This document shows positions 27,915 through 37,790 of a DNA stretch of 64,000 nucleotides, one piece after another; the stretch's first letter is position 1, and each line of letters starts with the position of its first letter. The stretch is from the NCBI GenBank assembly GCA_944322675.1, contig CALUPO010000008.1:19033-83032 (forward strand), in the 5' to 3' direction. A model generated the notes under the pieces. It was not told the DNA's origin. It saw only the letters and a list, made by a program, of their open reading frames with translations, and searched no databases. The position numbers and the translations under genes are program-made. The stretch comes from Candidatus Gastranaerophilales bacterium. GTDB taxonomy: Bacteria; Cyanobacteriota; Vampirovibrionia; Gastranaerophilales; Gastranaerophilaceae.

Positions 27915-28699
27915 TATAAAATCTCCTCTAGTGTTTGTATTGTTTTAAAGTTTCTTGATGAATAAAATTCAATATATTTATATAGGAATAAAAAACAATT
28001 TTTACATAATTTTTCATTCGCCATTTTATCATAATATGTATTTTCGTCAAATTCGGATTTTTTTAAAGTATCTAAAAATTTGACAATTTTTCTATTAATT
28101 ACCATTGTCTTAGATAGGTTAGTTATTTTACAATTATTACATATTATTCCATTTTGATTATAAGAAAAATAAAAAATATCTTCTTTTTCAATTAATTTAC
28201 CACAATTTGTGCAACAATAAAAATTAAGGGCAAAACCTGATATTTCCATAATTTTCAATTGAAATCTTATAATTGCCAGGTATAATTCAATTTTTGTTCT
28301 GGAGGATGCTATTTTTGCTAATGCATTGTAAAATAAGTTGTATACTTCAGAAGAATTTGGATCTTTCTCAACTCCAAAATTAATTATAATTTCTGATAAA
28401 TACATAGAGAAAATAAGTTTAACAACATCTTTTCTTATATTTTTAAAAGATTCAATACTTGAAGCTTGACTAATAATATCAAGTGTTCTTCCTTTTTTAC
28501 AAAATAATTTATTTGCAGTTAATAATTCAATATAAGAAGCAAGTTTACTTTTTGTCTTTTTAACACCCTTCGCAACAAGTCTTCTTAAACCGGTTTCTTT
28601 TGAATAAGTAAGTATTATTTTATCATTTTCATTTAAAGGATATGTTTTTAAATTAATAGCTTCCTCTATATAATCTTTAGTTTTTAAATCATTTAACAT
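27914..28699 (-). CDS. recO: DNA repair protein RecO
   Basis: Recombination mediator that helps load RecA with RecR at single-strand gaps. 261 residues. The N-terminal OB fold has ENDKIILTYSKETGLRRLVAKG with KKTKSKLASYIE, followed by a helical domain and a four-Cys zinc finger (CCTNCGKLI ... CNNCK) around residues 160-190. It is placed between pilT (starts its stop exactly adjacent) and deoC in one minus-strand operon. Confidence 0.9.
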   Translation of the reverse strand: MLNDLKTKDYIEEAINLKTYPLNENDKIILTYSKETGLRRLVAKGVKKTKSKLASYIELLTANKLFCKKGRTLDIISQASSIESFKNIRKDVVKLIFSMYLSEIIINFGVEKDPNSSEVYNLFYNALAKIASSRTKIELYLAIIRFQLKIMEISGFALNFYCCTNCGKLIEKEDIFYFSYNQNGIICNNCKITNLSKTMVINRKIVKFLDTLKKSEFDENTYYDKMANEKLCKNCFLFLYKYIEFYSSRNFKTIQTLEEIL

Positions 28700-29773
28700 C
28701 TATAATTTTAAATTACCTCGAAGCATTTGTTTTAACTGATTTTTATCGTTTGTAGCATTCAAAGCTTCTTCAACTGATATAATATTATTTTTTATTAAAT
28801 AAACAAGCGATGTATTGAAAGATAACATTTCACCAAAGGAGCCTTGATTTACAAGATTATATATTTCCATTGTATTATTTTTAATAATAAAATCAGCAAC
28901 AGTTGATGTTACAAATAAAACTTCACAAACTGGAAGTCTTTCATTATTTTGAGAATTTTTAATTTTTACAAGTTGTTGAGCAACAGAAACACGTAAAGTT
29001 TCAGCAAGTTGTTTAAGAACCTGTTCATGTTCATTTGGACTATAAAATGATAAAATTCTATTTATTGTGTGATGTGCATCTGTTGTATGTAATGAAGCAA
29101 ACACAAGATGACCTGTTTGAGCAGCCATAAAAGCTGTGTCCATTGTTTCTTTGTCACGTATTTCCCCAATTAATATAATATCAGGATCTTGCCTTAATGC
29201 ATATTTTAAACCACTTGCAAAAGATTCCGTATCAAAACCCACCTGTCTTTGAGTTATTAAACATTTATTACTTTTATGTAAATATTCAATAGGATCTTCA
29301 ATTGTAATTATATGTTTTTCTTCTTCATTATTTATTTTTCCAAGAATTGACGCAAGAGTTGTACTTTTACCACATCCCGTTGGACCAGTAACTAAAATTA
29401 AACCTGTTTTTATAGTACATAAACGATTTATCATTTTAGGTAACCTGAGTTCTTCAATTGTTGGGATTTCTGATGGAATATTTCGAAAAACAAGTGCAAA
29501 AGTTCCAAGTTGTTTGCTTACATTAACGCGAAAACGTGCTTTATCTTTTAACTCATAAGAAAAATCAAGTTCATTTAAAATGCGACATGTATCTTTTGAT
29601 TCAGGAGGAACAATATCACTAAGTATATGTGTTATCGTTATATCATTTAAAATATTATCATTTGCTCGTTTTATTATACCAGCAATTCTATAAAAAACAG
29701 GCAATCCAGCTTGTAGATGGATATCCGAAGCATTATTTTTGACTGCATCTTCCAAAATTTCATTTATGTTCAC
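28700..29773 (-). CDS. pilT: Type IV pilus retraction ATPase PilT-like
   Basis: Hexameric secretion-type ATPase that powers pilus retraction and DNA uptake. 357 residues: N-terminal PAS-like region (NASDIHLQAGLPVFYRIAG), Walker A GPTGCGKSTTLASIL, Asp box TIEDPIEYLH, Walker B DIILIGEIRDKETMD and His box HLVFASLHTTDA. Length and motifs match PilT rather than PilB. With comEC in the window it fits a competence or twitching system; other pilus genes are not visible. Confidence 0.92.
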   Translation of the reverse strand: MNINEILEDAVKNNASDIHLQAGLPVFYRIAGIIKRANDNILNDITITHILSDIVPPESKDTCRILNELDFSYELKDKARFRVNVSKQLGTFALVFRNIPSEIPTIEELRLPKMINRLCTIKTGLILVTGPTGCGKSTTLASILGKINNEEEKHIITIEDPIEYLHKSNKCLITQRQVGFDTESFASGLKYALRQDPDIILIGEIRDKETMDTAFMAAQTGHLVFASLHTTDAHHTINRILSFYSPNEHEQVLKQLAETLRVSVAQQLVKIKNSQNNERLPVCEVLFVTSTVADFIIKNNTMEIYNLVNQGSFGEMLSFNTSLVYLIKNNIISVEEALNATNDKNQLKQMLRGNLKL

Positions 29774-29945
29774 TTTTCTACCCCGCCAAGAAATATATTA
29801 GTAAATATACAATATTTTCCTTTAAATGTAAATTTTTTAATATTTTTTATAAGTTTTATAATATAATAAAATAAATAAAATGTCATCAAATTGGACTATT
29901 GAAGTTTTTATTTCATTTTAATATTCTATTTATAAATAAATATAA

Positions 29946-31280
29946 TTGGAGTCTTTAATGTCAATAATTGATAAAATTGAAAATATAGGAAGTCAGATTA
30001 ATGATTTGTATTCTTTTATTAATACAAATGATGAAATAAAAGATGACTGGGAAGAATATAAAAAAACTTTATCCGTTAATAATAATGAAAACAAAGCGAA
30101 ATCTTATTCTATACCCTATATTTTTGAAAGAAAACTTAAAAATGGAAAAGAAGATGTCATTTCTCTTTATATTAAAAATCAAAACAAACTTTCAAGAATC
30201 AGAAAGAAAATATTAAGTTCCTTCCAAAATTTTCAAAATGCTATTTTTGAGGTAAAAAAAGTGGCAAAAAACGGTTTCGAACTTTATAATCTTATAAATG
30301 AAAAATTATATTTCGTTATTTCAATGGTAAAAATGACACATTTTAGACAAATAGGAAGTGGTGATTATATCATTGCACGTATTATTGAGTTTGAAAATGA
30401 TTATTATTTAATTGAACTTTCAGATGCTATAAATGCAAGCCAAAAGGAAGTTTGTTATAAATATGCTGTTTCAAAAATAATGGAAAATCCTCAAAGTGCA
30501 TATTTAGACAATAAAGATAAACAAAAAATGATTGAAAAAAATATATCTAAAATGTATTCTAAATTTTTAAAATTATTTCAAAAAGACGAAATAATAACAA
30601 CAAGCCAGGTTGCAGATGATATTATTGAAATTTTTAACAATTATGAAGATGATGAAAAAAGTATTGATAAAGACTATTTAGATAAGCTTTTAAGTATAAA
30701 ACCTCAAAAAATGGAATTTTATAAAATTGATTATAATAGTATAGAATATAATAATTTTATTGAGAACTCTATGAATGGATTTAAAAGCAGCGATAGTATT
30801 TTTGATGTTGGTATAATTTTTGACAAAAATTCAGGTTTTTATGCTATTCCTTTTTGGGGTACATTTCTAAAAATTTTTGAAGATGAAAATTATGAAAATA
30901 ATGATAAAACTAAAGAGTGTCTTTTGTCTTTTTTACAAAATGACAAAATTTCATATAGGTTATTCGAAAACTTAAATATAAAATATCCTAAAACATTTAT
31001 TAAACGTATAAATGAAATATTAAAAACAAATTATACTTTTGATGAATTGCTAGAAAATTATTTTAAAGAACAACTTGGCAAAAAAATATTTTCGCCAACT
31101 TCTATATTATATGCCTCAAATGTATTTAATGAGGTTCTAAATTGTATTGAAAAAAAACAAATTGAAGAACAACAAAGGCAAAAAATAAATACTTTAAATA
31201 AAGAAATAGGACGTAATGATTTGTGCCCTTGTGGAAGTGGTAAAAAATATAAAAATTGTTGCTTAAAACTAAATGTTTAA
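29946..31280 (+). CDS. SEC-C zinc-motif protein, otherwise unknown
   Basis: 444 residues. The C-terminus carries a complete SEC-C metal motif, [18 protein letters not shown], which in SecA and other proteins binds zinc and often mediates ribosome or SecB contact. The preceding 420 residues are mostly helical with acidic low-complexity linkers and no domain I can name. No membrane segment. GGAG 6 bp before the ATG is a good ribosome site. It stands alone between pilT (divergent) and a MITE-like element. Function unknown; the motif alone does not imply secretion. Confidence 0.8.
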   Translation: MESLMSIIDKIENIGSQINDLYSFINTNDEIKDDWEEYKKTLSVNNNENKAKSYSIPYIFERKLKNGKEDVISLYIKNQNKLSRIRKKILSSFQNFQNAIFEVKKVAKNGFELYNLINEKLYFVISMVKMTHFRQIGSGDYIIARIIEFENDYYLIELSDAINASQKEVCYKYAVSKIMENPQSAYLDNKDKQKMIEKNISKMYSKFLKLFQKDEIITTSQVADDIIEIFNNYEDDEKSIDKDYLDKLLSIKPQKMEFYKIDYNSIEYNNFIENSMNGFKSSDSIFDVGIIFDKNSGFYAIPFWGTFLKIFEDENYENNDKTKECLLSFLQNDKISYRLFENLNIKYPKTFIKRINEILKTNYTFDELLENYFKEQLGKKIFSPTSILYASNVFNEVLNCIEKKQIEEQQRQKINTLNKEIGRNDLCPCGSGKKYKNCCLKLNV

Positions 31281-31307
31281 TATAATTATTTTATGATTTA
31301 TAATATT

Positions 31308-31891
31308 AGGGACTTATATACAAGTTTACACAAAGCTGCCCCGTCCGGAGGACATTAAAATAATTAATTTGTTGAAATTTAACAATTTTGAGACCTTCAC
31401 CCCAACCCTCACGCTAAAAAGGGGAAAGGGGAAAGGGGAAAATAAAAAAGTTAGAGAATGAGGTCAACAATGGCAACCCATACGCAGATTGGAACAAGCA
31501 GCGAAACATTGTAAGACAGCAGTCTGTTTGAGTGCGAAGCACGAGTTAAGGCTGTTTGGGTTGAATTTAGCACAGCTGTGACAATCAAGTGGGTTGAAAG
31601 GTTTTAGTTACTTTTGGTTTCAAGCGGATTTCACTCTACCGAGTGCCCTCCCTTGTACGACTCAACTTGAGCCTCCTTAACTCATGCACTTCATGCACTC
31701 AAACAGAAGGAGGCCTTGACAATGTTTCGTCTGTGACTATTACTCAAACCTGCATATAGTTTGTATATTTTAATTCCACTTAACAACATTTAATTCAATA
31801 CTTGTTTTTTTAAACTATTTAAAAAGTAATTTGAAAGCTTATTATATACAAGTTTACACTAAGTTTTGTGTAAACTTGTATATAAGCCCCT
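31308..31891. mobile_element. MITE-like element with 29-bp terminal inverted repeats
   Basis: A non-coding stretch of about 584 bp fills the gap between the SEC-C gene and the LptD-like gene. Its ends are 29-bp inverted repeats differing at two positions (31308-31336 and 31863-31891), each containing TTATATACAAGTTTACACAAA. A third copy of the core (31839-31859) makes a large hairpin at the right end. Inside, a second imperfect inverted repeat pairs 31501-31550 with 31672-31731 (GAAACATTGT ... ACAATGTTTC; CTGTTTGAGTGC ... GCACTCAAACAG). Base composition is visibly more G+C-rich than its surroundings. No transposase gene is present, so it would be a non-autonomous element. No clear target duplication was found. 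Confidence 0.7.
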
Positions 31892-31897
31892 TATTTT

Positions 31898-34135
31898 TTA
31901 TAATATCTCACCTTGATTTTTGCTTTTCTTACGTTTAAACCATTTAAATTTTTTATTTTTCTTTTGTTTTTCAATATCATTCATTTCTAAATACTCAAAA
32001 TCAACACCTGATTTATCCGAACCAAGCAACATAGACATGTCAAAATATGTATTTTTTCTTACATAATCATATCCAATACTAAATTTGGCATTAGGTGGAC
32101 CAACTGATATATAAAATCTATTTTCCTGCATTTTGGTGTTATCATATGTTTCACCATCAAGAACATAAACACCACGGTAAGCTATTGATAAATATTTACA
32201 TATAGCAAGAGATTGAGTAAATTCAAGAGCTGATCTTCCATAACGATATTTATCAAATTCAAAAGGAGAGTCATCTTTACTTCCTGAAATATAATAACTT
32301 ACTCTAGAATGCCAACGTTTAAATCTATGAGATAAAGTAGGTGCAAATCTCACTACAGCTTGCGTGTCACCTGTTCCATATACACCAAGAGAAGTTTGAC
32401 CTATTAAGCCTAATTGTATATCTATATCATCACTATAAACATAAGTAAACAATTCTTTATATAACTCAGCCTGCCATTTTGCACGGAATGTACTAAAATT
32501 CCTATCACTTGACTCATCCCAGTTGTAATCACGTGCAATACCTGCTTTTAATTCGTGTGAAAATCTTGCTGATAATTCAGGTACATCGTAATTTTTCTTA
32601 TATCGTAATTCTCCAATTAATTCAGGCATTCTTGCTCCCATAAAACCATCATCTTTATATGCGTTTATTCCATAATCAAATGACCAATCTCCATTTATTT
32701 TATATTTACCGTCTAAAATAATCTTATCTCTAGATGTACCATATCCAAATTCAACATGGTTGCGCTTGCTTAAAAATCTTGAAATAAACCCAAGTCCAAA
32801 TTCACTTTTCTGTGTTATAATAGGTGCTACTTTTAACGTTGAACCATAAGGCATTTTAAAAACAAAACCATAACCTAAAAACATACCTAATTGGTTTTCG
32901 CTTCCTAATTCAGGTCCTGAAAGCTCAACAAAGTTTTGCTCTTTATTTGTAATAAGCTCAATATCGCCAATACCGGTTAAGTGTTCACCATTTCTATAAA
33001 TAGAAGCTTTTTTAAGCTTTGCAGTATCATGGTCTTTAAACCTATCTACAATAATTGTTCTTGCTTTTAATGTAAAAGAATTATTTGATAATGATTTGTC
33101 ATCCTTATTTACCATATCCTGTTGAAATTCTTGTTCCAATGGGAAATATCTTCCAAAAGTTCTTGTTTGTAAAGCTATTGCTTGTTTATCATTAAACCTT
33201 ATATTTCCCCAAAAACCTTTTATTTTATCTTCGGTTAAAGTGCCATATTGAGCATTTAAAGTAATTTTATCATCTTTTGTTATAGGATTTTCAATTAATG
33301 AACTTCCAAAATTCATGTCAATAATTATATAATCACCATAAACCCACTTGCCATCTTTAACCATTCTAACTTTACCTTTTGCTGTCATTTTATTATGTTC
33401 GGTGTCAAAAACTATTTTATTTGCATATAATGTAGCATCTTCTTTGGCAAAATAAACACGAGCATTGCCGCTTGCTATTATATTTTGGGTTTTGGGATCA
33501 TAATCCATACGCTCACTTGTTATATCAACACTTGAGTTTTCCTTTTTATTTTTTTTCTTCTCATTTTTTTTATTGAAAAACCAACTTTTTTTCTTTTTAC
33601 CGGCATTGTTTTGATTTTGCTCTTGATTATTATCTTCAACCTTTATAGCCGTTGCGTTAATAGTTTCATTTGATTCATCTGTTAAGTTAAATTTCTTCTT
33701 TGTTTCATCACTAACGTTTAAAGGTTTCTTTTTACGTTTAAACCAGCTTTTTTTCTTTTCTTTTTTGACAATATTGTTTTGGCTTTGATTTTGCTTTTGA
33801 TTATTATTTTCAACCTTTATCGCCGTTGCATTAATGGTTTCATTTGATTCATCTGTTATGTTAAATTTCTTCTTTGTTTCATCATTAACTTTTAAAGGTT
33901 TCTGTTTACGTTTAAACCAGCTTTTTTTACTTTCTTTTTTAACATTATTCTTTTCTTTTTTATTTTGATTTTTAGGAATTTTTATTTTCAAATTTTTACT
34001 AAAATCAACAACCGGAATAACTTTTGAATTTTCGTATTCTATATCACCAGCTTTTTGTGTTTGAGCCAAAACAAAATTAGCACTCAAAATAATTGTTGTT
34101 AATGATATTAAAATTAAGTTGTTTAAAAATTTCAT
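31898..34135 (-). CDS. lptD: LptD/OstA-like outer-membrane LPS assembly protein
   Basis: Outer-membrane barrel expected to insert LPS. 745 residues: signal peptide (residues 1-24, ending VLAQ), a Lys/Asn-rich linker with two near-identical repeats of about 57 residues (KKSWFKRK...KPLKVNDETKKKF), then an OstA/LptA-type beta-jellyroll (VDITSERMDYDPKTQNIIAS, GNARVYFAKEDATLYANKI) at about residues 205-330. A beta-barrel-like region to the C-terminus is rich in aromatic alternating strands (YGFVFKMPYGSTLKVAPII). The C-terminus is basic (KKFKWFKRKKSKNQ) rather than ending in the usual aromatic residue. It lies with an M23 peptidase gene in the same direction 25 bp upstream. Confidence 0.8.
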   Translation of the reverse strand: MKFLNNLILISLTTIILSANFVLAQTQKAGDIEYENSKVIPVVDFSKNLKIKIPKNQNKKEKNNVKKESKKSWFKRKQKPLKVNDETKKKFNITDESNETINATAIKVENNNQKQNQSQNNIVKKEKKKSWFKRKKKPLNVSDETKKKFNLTDESNETINATAIKVEDNNQEQNQNNAGKKKKSWFFNKKNEKKKNKKENSSVDITSERMDYDPKTQNIIASGNARVYFAKEDATLYANKIVFDTEHNKMTAKGKVRMVKDGKWVYGDYIIIDMNFGSSLIENPITKDDKITLNAQYGTLTEDKIKGFWGNIRFNDKQAIALQTRTFGRYFPLEQEFQQDMVNKDDKSLSNNSFTLKARTIIVDRFKDHDTAKLKKASIYRNGEHLTGIGDIELITNKEQNFVELSGPELGSENQLGMFLGYGFVFKMPYGSTLKVAPIITQKSEFGLGFISRFLSKRNHVEFGYGTSRDKIILDGKYKINGDWSFDYGINAYKDDGFMGARMPELIGELRYKKNYDVPELSARFSHELKAGIARDYNWDESSDRNFSTFRAKWQAELYKELFTYVYSDDIDIQLGLIGQTSLGVYGTGDTQAVVRFAPTLSHRFKRWHSRVSYYISGSKDDSPFEFDKYRYGRSALEFTQSLAICKYLSIAYRGVYVLDGETYDNTKMQENRFYISVGPPNAKFSIGYDYVRKNTYFDMSMLLGSDKSGVDFEYLEMNDIEKQKKNKKFKWFKRKKSKNQGEIL

Positions 34136-34160
34136 TTAAAAAAGTTGTCCCTTAGTAGTT

Positions 34161-35282
34161 TTATATATAATTAAGCGGATTTTGTACTTTACCTCGTACA
34201 CGAACTTCAAAATGCAAATGCGGACCGGTTGAATATCCTGTTGAACCTGCATTTCCTATTTTTTGTCCTTGACTTACTTTTTGCCCAACACTTACATTAT
34301 AACTTGATAAATGTGCATATAATGTTGAGATAGCTTTTCCATTATATTGACCGTGATCAATTATTACGACTTTTCCATAACCTCCATACCAACCAACATA
34401 AATAACTTTTCCGGCATTTGAGGCTTTAACCGGCGTTCCCATAGGAACACCTATATCAATTCCACTATGAAATATTCTTGTTTTGAATATTGGATGTATT
34501 CTATAACCAAACGGAGATGTAATAGGACCTCTAAGAGGCCATATAAAACCAGTTGCAACCTTAACATTTGATGTTTTTGAACCAGCAAGCATTTTTTGTA
34601 ATTTTTCACTTTGATATGCAAGTTCCCTTTCAGCTTTTTCATAAGCTTTTCTGTCTGTTTTAAACTTGTGTATCATATTTTCATTGCGATTTATAGCTTT
34701 TGCAAGTGATTGCTTTTCTCTAGCTATTGAGTCAATTGTTTGGGCTAAATATTGCTTTTCTCTATCAATTTGCATTTTAAGCTGATTTACACGTATTGCA
34801 CTTTGCCTCAAATTTTCAAGTTGTTTTTGGTCTTGTTTTACAATTACTTTTTGAAAATATATTCTATCTAAAAAATCATTAAAATCATAAGATGATAGTA
34901 AAAACTCAAGCATACTTCCACGTTGATTTTTAAATATTTTAACAATTCTATTAGTAGCAAGTGCTTCATATAAAGCATAATCTTCCATAAGAATATTATA
35001 TTCATTTTGTGCTTTTTCAAGTCTTTTTACAACTTCATTATAACGTGCTTTGGATGTAGTTAAATTCTTTTGAGTTTTCTCAAGTTTTAATTGATTTTTA
35101 TATAATTTATTTGTTTCACGTGATTCCAAAAATTTTAAAGTGCGAATCTTTGCTTTTGTTTCTTTATGTTTTTTTACAACTTGATTATAACTTGTCGCAT
35201 TTGCACCAAAACTAAACCCTGTATATACTATGAACAGAAGTAAACTTATTATTTTAATTCCATTACTTTTTATTTTGGTCAT
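34161..35282 (-). CDS. M23 (LytM) murein peptidase with N-terminal coiled coil, EnvC-like
   Basis: 373 residues. A signal peptide or anchor (residues 7-28) is followed by a long coiled coil (residues 35-235) and a C-terminal M23 domain with zinc ligands in FHSGIDIG and GPHLHFEVR and the conserved TLYAHL segment. All catalytic residues appear intact, so it may cut peptide cross-links itself rather than only activate amidases as EnvC does. It acts in the periplasm in cell division or wall remodelling. It is upstream of the LptD-like gene on the same strand. Confidence 0.9.
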   Translation of the reverse strand: MTKIKSNGIKIISLLLFIVYTGFSFGANATSYNQVVKKHKETKAKIRTLKFLESRETNKLYKNQLKLEKTQKNLTTSKARYNEVVKRLEKAQNEYNILMEDYALYEALATNRIVKIFKNQRGSMLEFLLSSYDFNDFLDRIYFQKVIVKQDQKQLENLRQSAIRVNQLKMQIDREKQYLAQTIDSIAREKQSLAKAINRNENMIHKFKTDRKAYEKAERELAYQSEKLQKMLAGSKTSNVKVATGFIWPLRGPITSPFGYRIHPIFKTRIFHSGIDIGVPMGTPVKASNAGKVIYVGWYGGYGKVVIIDHGQYNGKAISTLYAHLSSYNVSVGQKVSQGQKIGNAGSTGYSTGPHLHFEVRVRGKVQNPLNYI

Positions 35283-35313
35283 GTTCTTACGTTTTTAACC
35301 GGCTTTTATCTTT

Positions 35314-35427
35314 TTAATTACTAAATTGGGAAATTAAAGCTATAGCAAGAGGAGCTACTGTCCAAAAAATAAATGATAAAGCTAGTATTGATACAATTAT
35401 TTTTTGATGTTTACGAAAAAATTCCAT
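35314..35427 (-). CDS. 37-residue single-span membrane peptide
   Basis: A short ORF reading MEFFRKHQKIIVSILALSF and continuing FWTVAPLAIALISQFSN. It has one hydrophobic helix (residues 10-33) with a positively charged N-terminal end, so it probably spans the inner membrane with the N-terminus inside. AAGGGA lies 6 bp before the ATG, a good ribosome site. It starts just upstream of the M23 peptidase gene in the same direction and could be its operon leader. No known family is recognised. Confidence 0.6.
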   Translation of the reverse strand: MEFFRKHQKIIVSILALSFIFWTVAPLAIALISQFSN

Positions 35428-35558
35428 AAAAAATCCCTTAAATTGAATACTACTTTACATTTTACTTCAAAAATTTGTCTTTGCAAATTATTACTATATA
35501 GTAATCTTATTATATTTTAACATTTGATTTATTTATTAGCTTTTGTTTTAATGTTGTT

Positions 35559-36290
35559 ATGATGATTCAAGTTGAGAATTTAAATAAGTCATATAATAAA
35601 AATATTTGTGTTTTGAAGAACATAAATATTAACATAAAAAAAGGAGAGATTGTAGGTATTGTTGGATCTTCAGGTTGTGGCAAAAGTACTTTTTTGAAAA
35701 CATTAAATGCTCTTGAGCCTATAAATTCGGGGTCTATTTATATAGACGGAATAAAACTTGATTCTAAAAAGAATATTCGTGAAGCCAGAAAAAAAATAGG
35801 AATTGTTTTTCAAGGGTATAACCTTTTTGAAAATTATACTGTTATTGAAAATATTACTTTAGCTCCTATAAAAGTTAAGAAAATGAATAAAGAAGATGCA
35901 TATAATAAAGCACGTAAGCTCTTAAAGAAAATTGACCTTATGGATAGAGAAGATTTTTATCCCCATCAACTTTCAGGTGGTCAAAAACAAAGAGTTGCTA
36001 TTGCAAGATGTCTTGCTATGGAGCCTTTGGTGCTGCTTTTTGATGAACCTACCTCCGCTCTTGATCCTCAGATGACTCTTGAAGTTTTAAATGTTATGAG
36101 AGAACTTAAACATGATGGACTAACTATGGTAATTGTTTCACATGAACTTAGATTTTTATCTGAAATAGCTGATAAAATTGTTTTTATGTATAATAATACA
36201 ATATGGGAAGAATCCTCTTCTTATGATTTTTTTAATAATCCTAAAACAAATGAAGCAAGCGAATTTTTAAGTCACGTTAAAAGTTTTTAG
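35559..36290 (+). CDS. glnQ: Polar amino-acid ABC transporter ATPase
   Basis: 243 residues with Walker A (GSSGCGKSTFLKTLNALEP), Q-loop (GIVFQGYNLFENYTVIEN), signature LSGGQKQRVAIARCLAM, Walker B (LLFDEPTSALDP) and switch His (IVSHELRFL), as in GlnQ/HisP-type importers. It is followed on the same strand by a binding lipoprotein and two permeases, so the four genes are one amino-acid importer. Substrate cannot be fixed from the sequence. Confidence 0.93.
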   Translation: MMIQVENLNKSYNKNICVLKNININIKKGEIVGIVGSSGCGKSTFLKTLNALEPINSGSIYIDGIKLDSKKNIREARKKIGIVFQGYNLFENYTVIENITLAPIKVKKMNKEDAYNKARKLLKKIDLMDREDFYPHQLSGGQKQRVAIARCLAMEPLVLLFDEPTSALDPQMTLEVLNVMRELKHDGLTMVIVSHELRFLSEIADKIVFMYNNTIWEESSSYDFFNNPKTNEASEFLSHVKSF

Positions 36291-36321
36291 TATTTTACTT
36301 AAATTTGGAGAATTTATTGCT

Positions 36322-37107
36322 ATGAAAAATATTTTTATATGTTTATTAATGATTATAACCGGTCTTTTGCTTTCAGGTTGCGGAAATGAGCAAAAACAAG
36401 TGGTGGATATATATGATAAAATAAAAGCACGTGATAAATTGATTGTAGGTGTCAAATATGATACTAAGCCTTTTGGTTTTATTGACAAAAATCAGGAAGT
36501 TACCGGATTTGATGTTGATTTGGCTCGTATGATTGCAAAATATATTTTAAATGATCCAAATAAGGTTGAGTTTGTTCAAGTAACTCCACAAAATAGGATT
36601 CTGGCTTTAAACTCCGGACAAATTGATATGATTATTGCAACTATGACAGTTACTGAACAAAGAAAGCAAGTTGTAGAGTTTTCAAGACCTTATTATGTTG
36701 CCGGACAAGCTATTATGGTTAATAAAGATAGTTTGATAAAAAATATAAATGACTTAAGAAATAAAAAAATAATTATAGTTTTAGGAACAACGGCCGATAG
36801 AAATATAAAAAATATTGCACCTGAATCTATGATACAGGGATATAGAACATATAATGATGCTTTTGCTGCTTTAAAAAATAATCGTGGCGATGCTTTAATA
36901 ACAGATGATAGCATTTTGTTAGGTTTGATTTCAGATGACTCAAATTTTAAAATATTATCTAAAAGATATACCAAAGAACCTTATGCAATTGCTTTAAAAA
37001 AAGGTCCTGAATCACATAAACTTCTTTTCTATATTGACAATGCTTTAAATTCTTTTGAACAGTCAGGTGAGTTAAATAATTTAAAACGAAAATGGATTAA
37101 AAATTAA
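36322..37107 (+). CDS. Amino-acid ABC transporter substrate-binding lipoprotein
   Basis: 261 residues with a lipoprotein signal (lipobox LLSGC, Cys at about residue 20). The SBP_bac_3 fold includes DKLIVGVKYDTKPFGFID, VTGFDVDLARMIAKYI, NSGQIDMIIATMTVTEQR and KQVVEFSRPYYVAGQAIMV, as in Glu/Gln/Asp binding proteins. It delivers substrate to the two downstream permeases. Confidence 0.93.
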   Translation: MKNIFICLLMIITGLLLSGCGNEQKQVVDIYDKIKARDKLIVGVKYDTKPFGFIDKNQEVTGFDVDLARMIAKYILNDPNKVEFVQVTPQNRILALNSGQIDMIIATMTVTEQRKQVVEFSRPYYVAGQAIMVNKDSLIKNINDLRNKKIIIVLGTTADRNIKNIAPESMIQGYRTYNDAFAALKNNRGDALITDDSILLGLISDDSNFKILSKRYTKEPYAIALKKGPESHKLLFYIDNALNSFEQSGELNNLKRKWIKN

Positions 37108-37109
37108 TT

Positions 37110-37790
37110 ATGTATAATGTTGATTTTTCAATTTTATATAAAAGTTTACCTCAAATTATTGAAGGTTTGACAACAACAATTTATGTTTGTCTAATATCAT
37201 TTATTTTTGCTTTTATTTTATCAAGCTTTATTACTTATTTTCGTGTATTAAAAGGAATTAAGTTTATTGAAAATGCTCTTGCTTGTTTGGTTGAATTTAT
37301 TCGTAATACTCCTTTATTACTTCAAATATATGTAGTTTTTAAGTTATTGCCGCAGGTGGGACTCACATTTTCACCTGTTCTAAGCGGAATTTTAGCTTTG
37401 TCTTTATATCAAGGAGTGTATTTTTCGGAAGTAATGCGAAGCGGTATAGCACAAATTAAAGGCGAACAAAAAAATGCAGCTTATTCACTTGGTTTTTCAT
37501 CATTTGAAACATTTATTTTTATTATATTTCCTCAAGGATTAAAAAATGTTATTTCACCTCTTGGTTCCCAAATTATTAATCTTATAAAAAATTCCTCTCT
37601 TTTAAGCTTTATTGCTGTTAGTGATATATTTTATATTAGTTATCAAAAAATTGCTGATGACTTTAGAATTATTGAATATTTTACATTATGCCTTATTTTA
37701 TACACAAGTTTAACCGGCATTGTTTTAATTTTTACTCATATATTAAATTTTTGTTTAAAAGTTAAATTTAAAGAGGTATCATTTGCATGA
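37110..37790 (+). CDS. Amino-acid ABC transporter permease 1
   Basis: 226 residues with five hydrophobic helices of the HisM/GlnP type. The conserved EFIRNTPLLLQIYVVF and the EAA loop region YSLGFSSFETFIFIIFPQ are visible. It starts 3 bp after the binding protein and overlaps the second permease by 4 bp (ATGA), giving a heterodimeric channel. Confidence 0.93.
   Translation: MYNVDFSILYKSLPQIIEGLTTTIYVCLISFIFAFILSSFITYFRVLKGIKFIENALACLVEFIRNTPLLLQIYVVFKLLPQVGLTFSPVLSGILALSLYQGVYFSEVMRSGIAQIKGEQKNAAYSLGFSSFETFIFIIFPQGLKNVISPLGSQIINLIKNSSLLSFIAVSDIFYISYQKIADDFRIIEYFTLCLILYTSLTGIVLIFTHILNFCLKVKFKEVSFA

Noticed and set aside
31421..31438. Three GGGG runs (GGGGAAAGGGGAAAGGGG) as a G-quadruplex
   Set aside because: Only three four-base runs are present, so a stable intramolecular quadruplex is not supported. 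It is also part of the MITE-like element.
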